From assembly GCF_037976325.1 (NCBI RefSeq), contig NZ_CP150265.1, forward strand, positions 2,661,501-2,725,500: DNA of 64,000 bases, written 5' to 3'. Both the position numbers and the translations under genes were made by a program. Source of the DNA: Paenibacillus sp. FSL K6-3182 (lineage in GTDB: Bacteria > Bacillota > Bacilli > Paenibacillales > Paenibacillaceae). Each line of letters begins with the position of its first letter. Position 1 is the first letter of the stretch. Positions 44,325 to 52,777 of this stretch are shown piece after piece. The notes under the pieces are model-generated. The model was not told the DNA's origin. It made no database searches and saw only the letters and a program-made list of their open reading frames with translations.

Positions 44325-44355
44325 TTGACTTAAAGTCGACTTTAAGAGTTATTGT
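44325..44355 (+). promoter_or_regulatory. MerR-type promoter of the MFS gene
   Basis: TTGACT and TATTGT are 19 bases apart. The palindrome CTTAAAGTCGACTTTAAG (44329-44346) fills the spacer and is perfect over 18 bases. The shared core TTAAAGT-ACTTTAA in this and the minus-strand promoter marks the operator. Confidence 0.85.
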
Positions 44356-44406
44356 TGCTTTGTTTAGAAAATAGTAAAGATACAAGGAAGGCTGGAGAGG
44401 CTTTTT

Positions 44407-45585
44407 ATGGATAAACGAAGTAATTTGCTTATATTTATATTGGCGGTAGGAGTTTTCGGTATTTTGAATACTGAAATGGGTGTTATTGGTATATTGCCTT
44501 TGATAGCTGATTATTATGATGTCAGTGTATCAAAAGCTGGATTGTTTGTGAGTCTCTTTGCACTTGTGGTTGCAATTTCTGCTCCAAGTATGCCGCTATT
44601 GTTTTCAGGAATAAATCGCAAAAAGGCAATGTTACTTGTACTTGGTGTGTTTGTTTTGGGTAACTTAGTCTCGATAATTGCATCTAACTTTACAATTGCA
44701 TTAATTGCTCGTGTGATTCCAGCTATTTTTCATCCCATTTATTGTTCAATGGCATTGACAGTAGCTGCTAACTCAGTGAGCAAAGAAAAAGCTCCAAAAG
44801 CTGTTTCCAAAATAATGTTGGGAGTATCTGCAGGTATGGTACTTGGTGTGCCAATTACTAGTTTTATAGCTAGTGAAACTTCGTTTGAAATGGCCATGTT
44901 ATTCTTTGCTATCATTAATGCTTTAACATTCCTTGCTACATTGCTATTTGTACCATCTATGCCTGTTAAGGAAAGACTCACTTACGGATCACAGTTAAGC
45001 GTATTGAAAAATTCCATTACTTGGATTTCCATTGCCGCAGTTGTTTTTATAAATTCAGCAATATTTGGGGTTTACAGTTACCTTGCTGAGTATCTTGAAA
45101 CCATTACTAATATTTCAGGGAAAACGATTAGTTTAATGTTAGTAGTATACGGTGGGGCAAATGTTATTGGAAACATTGTGGCTGGGATGTTACTTACTAA
45201 AAATGCCATCAAAACAGTAGCAATTTTTCCTTTCACATTAGGAGCAGTTTACATCTTGTTATTCTCATTTGGACAGTTCACTGTACCTATGGCTATCATT
45301 ACTTTGGTTTGGGGAATATTAGCTGGTATTGGAGGTAATATCGCTCAATATTGGATCACGTCCGCAGCTCCCAAAGCTCCTGATTTCGCTAATGGATTAT
45401 TTTTATCATCTGCTAATATAGGAACAACAATTGGTACAGCTGTAGGTGGATTATTTATATCAATAATCGGTACACAATACATTGTAGTAGGGGGATTACT
45501 ATCATTGATATTGGGTGCGGTGTGTATTTTGCTAAGAAACAACATATTTAGTCCTAGAAAACAAGTTTCTATAGAAGAAATTTAA
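44407..45585 (+). CDS. MFS efflux transporter (AraJ/YdhP type)
   Basis: 392 residues, twelve predicted membrane helices. LAVGVFGILNTEMGVIGILP in the first helix and its loop is typical of the AraJ/YdhP drug/sugar efflux subfamily. GGAGAGG precedes the ATG at a spacing of about eight. It is transcribed away from the MerR gene under a MerR-type promoter, so it probably exports the compound, or product of the compound, that the regulator senses. Confidence 0.9.
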   Translation: MDKRSNLLIFILAVGVFGILNTEMGVIGILPLIADYYDVSVSKAGLFVSLFALVVAISAPSMPLLFSGINRKKAMLLVLGVFVLGNLVSIIASNFTIALIARVIPAIFHPIYCSMALTVAANSVSKEKAPKAVSKIMLGVSAGMVLGVPITSFIASETSFEMAMLFFAIINALTFLATLLFVPSMPVKERLTYGSQLSVLKNSITWISIAAVVFINSAIFGVYSYLAEYLETITNISGKTISLMLVVYGGANVIGNIVAGMLLTKNAIKTVAIFPFTLGAVYILLFSFGQFTVPMAIITLVWGILAGIGGNIAQYWITSAAPKAPDFANGLFLSSANIGTTIGTAVGGLFISIIGTQYIVVGGLLSLILGAVCILLRNNIFSPRKQVSIEEI

Positions 45586-45927
45586 TCCTGATTTTCAAAT
45601 GTGCTGTGAGATGTGGGAGGGTTGACCGCCATTTTTTTCATTCACAACTTCGTTCCATCTAAATGTTATCTGAGAAGAAGAATACTTGGTCAAAATCTAA
45701 GAAAACGTGAGCATTTAAGAGAAAAGCGATTCTCCATATAGGGAGGTTAGCTTGGAAATGATCAAATCAAAAACATGAAATTAGAAAACCGTAAGTTACA
45801 CTTTTTGGATAAAAGTAAATGAAATATAATGTCCTAGGAACGACTTAAGAGAAGTGACACAAGAGTTTAATAATTAAAAAATACACTTCACTAAATGAAA
45901 GTAATGAAATTAGGAGAGTGACGTGAG
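45586..45927. other. Intergenic region with a repeated promoter-like block
   Basis: No gene. The block 45751-45838 is described separately. The rest shows no open frame or hairpin that I can support. It must contain the promoter of the methyltransferase gene. Confidence 0.4.
45751..45838 (+). repeat. Dispersed repeat with -10-like box, copy 1
   Basis: AAATCAAAAACATGAAATTA then AGTTACACTTTTTGGATAAA and AGTAAATGAAATATAATGTC plus CTAG. A second copy lies at 58846-58930, roughly 80% alike by eye. TATAATG at the end looks like a -10 box; here it is about 100 bases before the methyltransferase gene. Confidence 0.6.
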
Positions 45928-46683
45928 ATGAACAGTAAAGAAAGCTTTTCGAACCGGGTTGATTCATATTTGAAGTATCGCCCGAGCTATCCGAAAGAGG
46001 CTGTTGATTATTTGTATGACTATGTCGGTTTGCGTTCGAACAGTAAAATAGCTGACATCGGTTCCGGTACAGGCATCTTTTCAAAACTACTTCTGGAACG
46101 CGGAAGCTATGTGATTGCGGTCGAGCCGAATCAGGCAATGCGGGTAGCCGCCGAGCAAATGTTAGAAAGCAATCCGAACTTTCAGAGTATATCAGGTTCT
46201 GCAGAATTCACTGGATTACCGGATCAGTCGGTTGAGTTTATTGTCTGCTCACAAGCGTTTCACTGGTTTGATCGCTTAGCAGCGCAAACCGAGTTTCGTA
46301 GAATTCTACAGCCGGGCGGGAGAGTAATACTAATCTGGAATTCCCGTCTTACAAGAGGTACTACATTTCGTGAAGAGTACGATCAACTGCTCCATACATA
46401 CGGAACCGACTACGTAAAAGTTAATCATAAAAACATTTCTCAGTCGATGCTTCACTCTTTTTTCAAGGAAGGTACGATGCATGAGGTGCGATTCAGAATG
46501 AGCCAGGAGTTTGATTTCGAGGGCTTGAGAGGCCGGTTGCTACCATCTTCCTACAGCCCTGTACCTGGGCATCCCAATTACAAACCGATGATGACGGATC
46601 TGCGAAATCTATTTGATAGGAATAATCAGGATGGTTTTGTTCTATTCGATTATGAAACTGAGATATTTTGGGGAGAAGTATAG
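45928..46683 (+). CDS. Class I SAM-dependent methyltransferase
   Basis: 251 residues. The SAM-binding motif I is IADIGSGTGIFSKLLLERG (about residues 40-58), motif II VIAVEPNQAM, and the post-motif SVEFIVCSQAFHWFDRLAAQ is characteristic of the Methyltransf_11 type. The N-terminus FSNRVDSYLKYRPSYPKEAV is the usual opening of this group. The substrate is unknown. AGGAGAGTGACGTGAG precedes the ATG. Confidence 0.9.
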   Translation: MNSKESFSNRVDSYLKYRPSYPKEAVDYLYDYVGLRSNSKIADIGSGTGIFSKLLLERGSYVIAVEPNQAMRVAAEQMLESNPNFQSISGSAEFTGLPDQSVEFIVCSQAFHWFDRLAAQTEFRRILQPGGRVILIWNSRLTRGTTFREEYDQLLHTYGTDYVKVNHKNISQSMLHSFFKEGTMHEVRFRMSQEFDFEGLRGRLLPSSYSPVPGHPNYKPMMTDLRNLFDRNNQDGFVLFDYETEIFWGEV

Positions 46684-46710
46684 ATCAAACTTCGATTATA
46701 GAGAATCATT

Positions 46711-46737
46711 TTGCTAATGGAGAACGCTAAATATATT
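46711..46737 (+). repeat. Intergenic element, left-arm-like
   Basis: TTGCTAATGGAGAACGCTAA resembles the left arm (GCTAACGGGGAACGATAG). The long inverted repeat at 46738-46790 follows it directly. Confidence 0.45.
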
Positions 46738-46790
46738 AAAACTTCTCATTAAAAGAAACTATAGAATTATTAGGTTTAATGGGAAGTTTT
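46738..46790. repeat. Sixteen-base-pair inverted repeat before a recombinase fragment
   Basis: AAAACTTCTCATTAAA and TTTAATGGGAAGTTTT pair over 16 bases with one wobble and enclose a 21-base loop. It lies three bases before the start of the tyrosine-recombinase fragment and could be a terminator-like stem, an operator or a recombination site. Confidence 0.6.
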
Positions 46791-46793
46791 ATT

Positions 46794-46961
46794 ATGAATT
46801 TAGGTGAATTGTTGAGACTGTATGTAGTCGATAAGCAGATTAAAGGATTTAGTCCAAACACTATAAAAGCATACGCCTTACAGCTACAGATGCTGGCTTC
46901 TAAATTTGGCTTTCCCTACTATCAGGTGATCATTAAAGCTTCTATTTGGCCCATTAATTAA
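46794..46961 (+). pseudogene. Tyrosine recombinase/integrase, N-terminal fragment
   Basis: MNLGELLRLYVVDKQIKGFS then PNTIKAYALQLQMLASKFG is the N-terminal SAM-like core-binding domain of a phage-integrase-type (XerC/D-like) tyrosine recombinase (family form: L..Y......G.S..Ti..Y...L..l..f). After KFG the frame runs into unrelated residues and stops. The catalytic domain with R-H-R-Y residues is absent, so the protein is inactive. It is the only recombinase trace inside the element-rich zone. Confidence 0.68.
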
Positions 46962-47165
46962 CGGCACTTTTTTCAAAATATTAGCCACTGTTACTCAAAT
47001 AAAGATCAGTACAACTTAATATTGAACTTTATAAAAAAGGAACCTTTTATTATCGATGTGCGTCTATATTTACAGGACAATGATCTCCAGTACAGGGAGT
47101 TGATTCCTGTTTTAACGGTCTTTTTGGAAAGGAGTGCTCGAATAAAAAAATGTTGGATTCTTGTT

Positions 47166-47252
47166 TTACTGACGGAGAATGATAGTTGAATCATACTTAA
47201 TGTTGAGCAGGTGAGTGTTAGCCTGTTCATTTTTATTAAACTAAGAGTGATG
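47166..47252 (+). repeat. Intergenic palindromic element, complete
   Basis: Left arm TTTACTGACGGAGAATGATA then GTTGAAT, central hairpin GAGCAGGTGAGTGTTAGCCT then GTTC with ATTTTT, right arm TTAAACTAAGAGTGATGC, diverged at its end where the next gene begins. Confidence 0.8.
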
Positions 47253-47279
47253 CAATTGTTGATAAAAATTAAAGGCCAA

Positions 47280-47768
47280 ATGCAAATCATTTGGGTGGTG
47301 GGTAAACTGTTTCCTATAAAATTAACTCTAACAATGATAGTTGTTGCTACCCTCATTATTGGATGTATATCACAACCAGTAAGACCAGATGATAAAGTTA
47401 TTGAGGCCTTTATTAGTGAAAATAACATTAACGTAATTGAGTTGGTGAAGTACAAGGAGTACACAGCAATTGCATATAAGAACGATACAGAGGTAGGTTT
47501 CTACTTGGATCAATCAGGTAATGGAACATTTTCGAAACATTGGGAGAATGTAGAGGGGGCAAAGATTCCACAGCGATTCATTGGAGGTTTTTCTGACAAA
47601 TACTTAGTTGAATTTATCATCGATGAGAGTATTTTAAATAAAATAAACACTTATACAACCAGAATAGGAACCTTTACAAAAGAACCAAATCAGAAGTGCT
47701 TTATATTTCCTACAGGAACTGGTGGTATTCAGTATTTTGACAAAAACAATAAACCGATTGAATTTTAG
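47280..47768 (+). CDS. Putative small lipoprotein
   Basis: The start is uncertain. ATG 47280 has AAAGG five bases upstream; ATG 47250 lies at the edge of the element. From 47280 there are about 162 residues with a hydrophobic core and lipobox (VVATLIIGCIS; Cys about residue 29). The mature part (VIEAFISENNINVIELVKYK; FYLDQSGNGTFSKHWENVEG) is an unrecognised small extracytoplasmic domain. A stand-alone gene between two elements. Confidence 0.7.
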   Translation: MQIIWVVGKLFPIKLTLTMIVVATLIIGCISQPVRPDDKVIEAFISENNINVIELVKYKEYTAIAYKNDTEVGFYLDQSGNGTFSKHWENVEGAKIPQRFIGGFSDKYLVEFIIDESILNKINTYTTRIGTFTKEPNQKCFIFPTGTGGIQYFDKNNKPIEF

Positions 47769-47782
47769 GAATTAAAATGGGT

Positions 47783-47810
47783 TGTACTAATGGAGAACGA
47801 TTGTTCAATT
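47783..47810 (+). repeat. Intergenic element, left arm only
   Basis: TTGTACTAATGGAGAACGAT then TGTTCAAT, about 15 bases after the stop of the preceding gene. No hairpin or right arm follows; the next lipoprotein gene starts about 40 bases on. Confidence 0.65.
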
Positions 47811-47852
47811 TTAGAGAGATACTACATGGCAATAACTAAAAGGAGTCTAAGA

Positions 47853-48449
47853 ATGACAAAAACGCAACTGCTACTGGCTGTTCAACTGCTGGTTTTCGTT
47901 CTTGCCGGTTGTTCTGATAACCAGGAAGATATCGCCTCAAAGAATAACCATACCAACTTATCTGTTTCGCCTACCCAGAATATCGAAAACACCATTGATT
48001 CTGGAGAACATTCGAATTCAAGCCGACCAAATTCATTGATCGAAAACGGCATCTCCAATTTGGAATTGACCCTGCCGAAGGGATGGAGCCTGAATATGGA
48101 AGACCACTTTGGCGCATCCCTCACCGACGAGAATGGAATCAATCTCGGAAGTGTTGTCACGTACCCGTATACTGACGATTTCAGTTTTAACATGTATAAG
48201 CCGAACCATAGTGAAATTACATATGAAGAAGTAATTGATACTTCCATCGGTAGCGGCAAGCTGTATACGCTTGACGCGGATAACGGTACGGCAGCCTCAG
48301 GTCTGACCGGCACGCATGACGTCTATTTCGCAGTCATACCTATTCAAGACAAAAAAATATATGTATTGGAATTCACGAAGCATGATAAAGAGGCATCGAC
48401 CAAAAAACAATTTATCAGTTTACTGAATGGGTTGCAGTTAAAAAAGTGA
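47853..48449 (+). CDS. Putative lipoprotein (198 aa)
   Basis: ATG 47853 follows AAAAGGAG; the ATG at 47790 lies in the left arm of an element and has no ribosome site. Signal peptide with lipobox (FVLAGCSDN; Cys about residue 21) and a Ser/Asn-rich linker precede a compact domain (LELTLPKGWSLNMEDHFGAS; YAVIPIQDKK-like strands) that resembles PsbP/DUF-type small extracellular domains. More G/C-rich than the neighbouring lipoprotein gene. Function unknown. Confidence 0.78.
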   Translation: MTKTQLLLAVQLLVFVLAGCSDNQEDIASKNNHTNLSVSPTQNIENTIDSGEHSNSSRPNSLIENGISNLELTLPKGWSLNMEDHFGASLTDENGINLGSVVTYPYTDDFSFNMYKPNHSEITYEEVIDTSIGSGKLYTLDADNGTAASGLTGTHDVYFAVIPIQDKKIYVLEFTKHDKEASTKKQFISLLNGLQLKK

Positions 48450-48655
48450 ATGTCAGCCAAGCGGGGCCTTTTGGAACTGAACGTAATCCTTTTTATAATT
48501 AGTGGAATGTAGATCTTAACAAGCAACCAATATTTCATTAAACTAACGGGCAGAAGAGTGTGGTGGGCAATTTATTATCGCTCTTTCTTATGCCAGAGTA
48601 ACACATTCGCTTCACCTACAATATGATGAGTCTAGAAATCTAAAGAGGTGAGTCA
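48450..48655. other. Intergenic stretch with an element right arm
   Basis: About 200 bases. The right arm of an element lies at 48535-48560. CAGCCAAGCGGGGCC near 48455 may be the ruined hairpin. No gene. Confidence 0.4.
48535..48560 (+). repeat. Intergenic element, right arm only
   Basis: TTCATTAAACTAACGGGCAG then AAGAGT. The left arm is not recognisable. Confidence 0.65.
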
Positions 48656-49099
48656 ATGGCAGTCGTAAAAGCAAGGCAACAGGATATTAACATGTTGGCA
48701 AGGTTGCTTCGAGCTGAAGCTGAGACCGAAGGCGAAATGGGAATGCTGCTTGTTGGAAATGTTGGCATTAACCGAATAAGAGGGAATTGCTCCGATTTTA
48801 AAGATATCCGGACAATTCCCCAAATGATCAACCAGGAGCATGCGTTCGAAGCGTTGCAACATAGTTTGTACTATCAAAATGCAAGAGACAGGGAACGCCG
48901 TCTGGCGCAACGGGCAGTGAATGGGGAGCGGAATTGGCCAGCCAAATTCTCCCTATGGTATTTCCGTCCAGGATCGTTCGAAAATCCCGGTCCATGTCCG
49001 CCAACTTGGTATAATCAGCCGCTCGCAGGACGGTGGAAGAAGCACTGCTTTTATGAACCGACCGGGGAAGAATGTGAAAATATCTATAATACGTTTTAA
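48656..49099 (+). CDS. SleB/CwlJ-type cell-wall hydrolase
   Basis: 147 residues of the Hydrolase_2 (SleB/CwlJ) domain: VVKARQQDINMLARLLRAEA with the catalytic Glu in the AEA motif, then EMGMLLVGNVGINRIRGNC, and FEALQHSLYYQNARDRERRL. There is no signal peptide, as in CwlJ. It degrades peptidoglycan with muramic-lactam, typically spore cortex during germination. GAGGTGAG precedes the ATG. Evidence that the organism forms spores. Confidence 0.9.
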   Translation: MAVVKARQQDINMLARLLRAEAETEGEMGMLLVGNVGINRIRGNCSDFKDIRTIPQMINQEHAFEALQHSLYYQNARDRERRLAQRAVNGERNWPAKFSLWYFRPGSFENPGPCPPTWYNQPLAGRWKKHCFYEPTGEECENIYNTF

Positions 49100-49440
49100 T
49101 TTTATAAATGCAAAGAGCTCATTAGTATCTCATAACCCGACTTGTCACAGCCATGTGTCGGTTGACAACAACTTAATCTCATTAAGTGCCGCGTAAATCG
49201 CGGCTTTTTTGTGTTTAGTGGAATAAAGTTGTTGTTGGGTTAGAGATTGAACTGACGAATAACTATACCTCAACATTAACAAAGACAAAGCTGTCGATTT
49301 TGTACGATTATACATGTAACTCATATGAATATACATGGATGAGTACTATTATTTTCTCTACAATTAGACAATAGGTCTTGTGAGTTTTGGTGATGGACGG
49401 TATTTTCACATTCCTAAATAGTGTAAGTTATGATATTTTC
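49100..49440. other. Intergenic region between accessory zone and locus C
   Basis: About 340 bases without genes. It holds the terminator at 49188-49210. The remainder shows A/T-rich sequence with no clear motif. Confidence 0.4.
49188..49210 (+). terminator. Rho-independent terminator
   Basis: GCCGCG TAAAT CGCGGC followed by TTTTTT. It ends transcription from the hydrolase side. Confidence 0.9.
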
Positions 49441-49446
49441 GAAAGA

Positions 49447-49462
49447 TTGTAAGCGCATACGA
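49447..49462 (+). promoter_or_regulatory. Putative CcpA (cre) site upstream of locus C regulator
   Basis: TTGTAAGCGCATACGA matches the cre consensus WTGNAARCGNWWWCAW at 15 of 16 positions. It lies about 75 bases before the regulator start and would allow catabolite repression of locus C. Confidence 0.55.
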
Positions 49463-49535
49463 AGACCCAATGAGGATACAAGCTTTCTTATTAGGTTATT
49501 TTCAGCTCAGAAGGAATTGCCAAGGGGAGATAAAA

Positions 49536-51559
49536 TTGCTTAGAAAGTCTTTTTTCACAAAACTACTTATCGCTTATCTTATTATTGTATTCGCTTACAC
49601 TATGATTGCGGTCTGCCTGTCTTTCTTTAAGGACAGCCAAAGAGTGCGATCGGAATTGAGTCAAAACCAGCAAAATTATCTCATGCAATCTCGCGACAAT
49701 ATTGACACCAAACTCGGCGTTTCTTTCAACTTAATCGCGCAATTGAAATTAGATGAGCATGTTGTTAAATTCGCTGAAAAAGATCGTAATTACTATGAGA
49801 TCACACAAACTTCTTATGCATTGCAAAATCATATAGACGCATTCTCTGAATTCGGCTATAGCATCGATCTAATGAAGACTAACGACGATTTGGTCATTAC
49901 GCCGCAAATTTCATCGGATAGAAGACGCTATATGGAAGATATGGGAATAACGTTACGCTCAAATCAAGCTTTGACGATAAACGGGGGAAGCAATTGCTTG
50001 CCTATCCACTGCGAGAACTTGATGAACAGGCAACCGGGGACTATACGAAGCTATCCAATGATGAATTTGATTTCCATTTGATTCGCTCAAAAACGATGCC
50101 ACAATGGACGTATATGTATGTTACACAGAACTACTCGTTGGTAGATTCCTTTTCACCGAATTTGAAAGGGACTGTGCTTTTATTAGCCATTCTTATCTTT
50201 GTGGGACTAGCATTCGCCTATATGGTTTCCAAGCGCATGTACCGACCTGTCGGTCATCTTGTCGGATTGTTCAAAAGCTACGGGGAACCTACGGGAGCAG
50301 ACGAATTCGCCTTCCTGAATGAGACGGTGACGAGTATAAGTAAGGCTAATGAACAGATGAAAACCGCGTTGCATGAGCACAGGCTTTCAATGAGAGACAA
50401 GTTCCTGCGGGATTTGCTCTATGGACTCGTTCCTCCTGACAAGGTGGATGACCTGCTAAATACACATCAACTGCAAAGCCTATCTACCGCTTTAAGCGTT
50501 TGCGTAGTTTCATTCTCGAACGATAAAGAATTGGAGGAGCAATATTCGAAAGACGCAATTCTTACGATAAAATCAAAGACTTCTTTGATCATTCATGAAC
50601 AAATGAAAGTCTATTTCCCTTGCGAGCTGCTTGATCATGATTTCACCAAATTTGTCTTCATAATCAAGGATTCAGATACGGAATCCATTCAGAAGAAGCT
50701 CATGAAAGCGATGGCTCAAATCGAGGACGCACATGCGTACGGATTGACTGCAGCTGTCGGCAGGCCTGTAGCCTCTGCTGGCGAAATTGACCGCTCCTTT
50801 ATCCAGGCACTTGATACTCTGAAGAGAAAATCGGCAGTTGATAAGACTTCCGTCATTACTTATAAACAGCTCAGTCAAGTTCAGATGGTCAGCTATTATT
50901 ATCCTATCGATACGGAGCGAGAGCTGATCAGCTATGTGATTCGCTGCAAGCGGGAAAATGCATTACATACACTAAACCTCCTTCTATCGGAAAATTTGGA
51001 GCAAAGACAGTTAACGCCGCAGCAGCTCGACCAGTTCTGTTTGCTTGTATTAGCTACTCTGAGTCGAATTATCCAGCAACTGAACATGTCCTTCGAAGAG
51101 TTTGTTCAAGCTCACAAAGAATCTTTGGACATCGTTCAGAACGGCGAATCGAAGGAACGAATGGTTTCGGCCATCACGACCCTGTTTGGCGCCATGATTG
51201 ATACAATTGATCAGCAAAATGAGATGATGGATAACAGCACGGTCCAACGTATGATCGAATATATACATGACAACTACAACAAGGATTTATCGCTTAGCAT
51301 GATAGCGGAGGAGTTTAACTTCTCTCCTGGTTACGTCAGCATCGCGTTCAAAAATCATTCCGGCGAAAATTTTAAAGATTATTTAAATTTTTATCGCGTG
51401 CAGCAAGCGAAAGAAATGATGCGCCAGCAGAAAGATATTAAGATTGGCGATTTGGCACTGATGGTCGGTTGCAACAATGCAAACACGTTTATTCGAATGT
51501 TCCGCAAGTATGAAGGTTTAGCTCCCGGCCAGTACGCAAAAAAGCTTAGCGAGAAGTAG
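49536..51559 (+). pseudogene. AraC-type membrane regulator of locus C, frameshifted
   Basis: Two overlapping frames together make one protein. TTG 49536 (AAGGGGAG upstream) starts MLRKSFFTKLLIAYLIIVFA with a membrane helix and an extracellular sensor part. A second membrane helix (LKGTVLLLAILIFVGLAFAY) and a C-terminal AraC domain (NKDLSLSMIAEEFNFSPGYV; GLAPGQYAKKL) are in the other frame. The frames join at the G-run GGGGG (49983-49987): adding one G gives TINGGKQLLAYPLREL. Without the correction the protein stops at 50081. It could be a sequencing error, a true mutation or, less likely, recoding. The intact family regulates the adjacent importer genes. Confidence 0.85.
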
Positions 51560-51593
51560 TAAGGCTTCATACAATGAGAATCGTTGATTCATA

Positions 51594-51627
51594 AAAAGCC
51601 GCCTAGCCTAAGTGCCAGGCGGCTTTT
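51594..51627 (+). terminator. Terminator after the locus C regulator
   Basis: AAAAGCCGCCT and AGGCGGCTTTT form a perfect 11-bp stem around 12 bases. Confidence 0.9.
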
Positions 51628-51735
51628 GTATATTCGACTGACACTTTCCTTAATGAAGGGAAATTGTTGATACATGAAATAATGCACATTATGGACTACG
51701 ACATAAAGAGTTGATGCTAGATGAAATAATGGCGA

Positions 51736-51751
51736 TAGACAGCGCTTTCAT
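51736..51751. promoter_or_regulatory. Putative CcpA (cre) site upstream of the importer
   Basis: ATGAAAGCGCTGTCTA on the minus strand matches WTGNAARCGNWWWCAW at 14 of 16 positions. It lies about 95 bases before the permease start, in the likely promoter region of the importer operon. Confidence 0.45.
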
Positions 51752-51846
51752 TCGTATCTATAGTTTGAATTGCAACGCTGACCTTTCAAATGGGAGCGCT
51801 CCTAAGAAAATCAGCTAAACATCATTGCGAGAGGAGAAGAGGACGC

Positions 51847-52767
51847 GTGCTGCTTAACTTTAAACAAATAAAAGCCAACCTGATCAGGGACCGTTACCTT
51901 TATCTGCTCCTGATACCGTTCCTGGCTTGGTATATCATTTTTGCGTATAAGCCGATGTATGGCTTGCAAATCGCCTTTAAGGATTTCAGTGTATATAAAG
52001 GAATCGAAGCGAGTCCTTGGGTTGGGTTTGAACATTTCGAGACGTTTTTTAAAAGTCCATATTTTTGGCGGCTATTAAAAAACACCGTGTTGCTCAGTTT
52101 TTATCAATTGCTGTTCGCATTTCCAGTGCCGATTATCCTCGCTTTGTTACTAAACGAATTGAAGAGCGGGATTTTCAAAGCAACAGTGCAGACTTTTACG
52201 TATTTGCCCCATTTTATTTCGGTCGTTGTCGTAGCTGGGATTGTTACCAACTTTTTGGCTCCTAGCAACGGTATTATCAATATCCTCATTGAGATGGTAG
52301 GGGGCGAAAAGCAATACTTTTTGACCAATCCCGATTATTTCCGTACGATTTTTATCGGGTCCATGGATATTTGGAAGGAAGCGGGATTTGGTACTATCAT
52401 CTATTTAGCCGCTTTGTCTGGTGTCAATCCTGCCTTGTACGAAGCAGCGGTTATCGATGGAGCTAATAGATGGAAGCAAACATGGCACATCACACTTCCC
52501 GCTATCATTCCGACGATCGCAATCATGCTTGTCATGAAGGTGGGTTCCATGCTGGAAGTTGGATATGAAGCGATCATTCTTCTATATCAGCCGGCTACCT
52601 ATGAGGCGGCCGACGTTATTAACACCTACGTGTACCGGTCCGGTCTTCAGGATGCACGTTACGACCTGGCGACAGCGGTGGGATTGTTCAATGCCGTCGT
52701 TGGATTTATTCTCGTCGTATTTGCCAACAAGACGAGCAAGAAGTTAACGGAGACTGGATTATGGTAG
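51847..52767 (+). CDS. LplB-type ABC sugar permease (locus C)
   Basis: About 306 residues from GTG 51847 (GAGAGGAGAAGAGG upstream); the ATG at 51790 has no ribosome site. It has six membrane helices beginning LYLLLIPFLAWYIIFAYKPM, and the EAA loop YEAAVIDGANRWKQTWHITL. It imports, with the next gene and the binding protein at 53.7 kb, an oligosaccharide related to locus C's lyase products. Confidence 0.93.
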   Translation: MLLNFKQIKANLIRDRYLYLLLIPFLAWYIIFAYKPMYGLQIAFKDFSVYKGIEASPWVGFEHFETFFKSPYFWRLLKNTVLLSFYQLLFAFPVPIILALLLNELKSGIFKATVQTFTYLPHFISVVVVAGIVTNFLAPSNGIINILIEMVGGEKQYFLTNPDYFRTIFIGSMDIWKEAGFGTIIYLAALSGVNPALYEAAVIDGANRWKQTWHITLPAIIPTIAIMLVMKVGSMLEVGYEAIILLYQPATYEAADVINTYVYRSGLQDARYDLATAVGLFNAVVGFILVVFANKTSKKLTETGLW

Positions 52768-52777
52768 GTGATGGAAG

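Noticed and set aside
47790..47852. N-terminal extension of the 198-aa lipoprotein from ATG 47790
   Set aside because: The ATG lies in an element arm, has no ribosome site, and would put the signal peptide behind a charged stretch. ATG 47853 has AAAAGGAG.
49983..50081. Programmed -1 frameshift in the locus C regulator
   Set aside because: No standard slippery heptamer or downstream stem is apparent. A lost G in a homopolymer explains it more simply, though it is not excluded.
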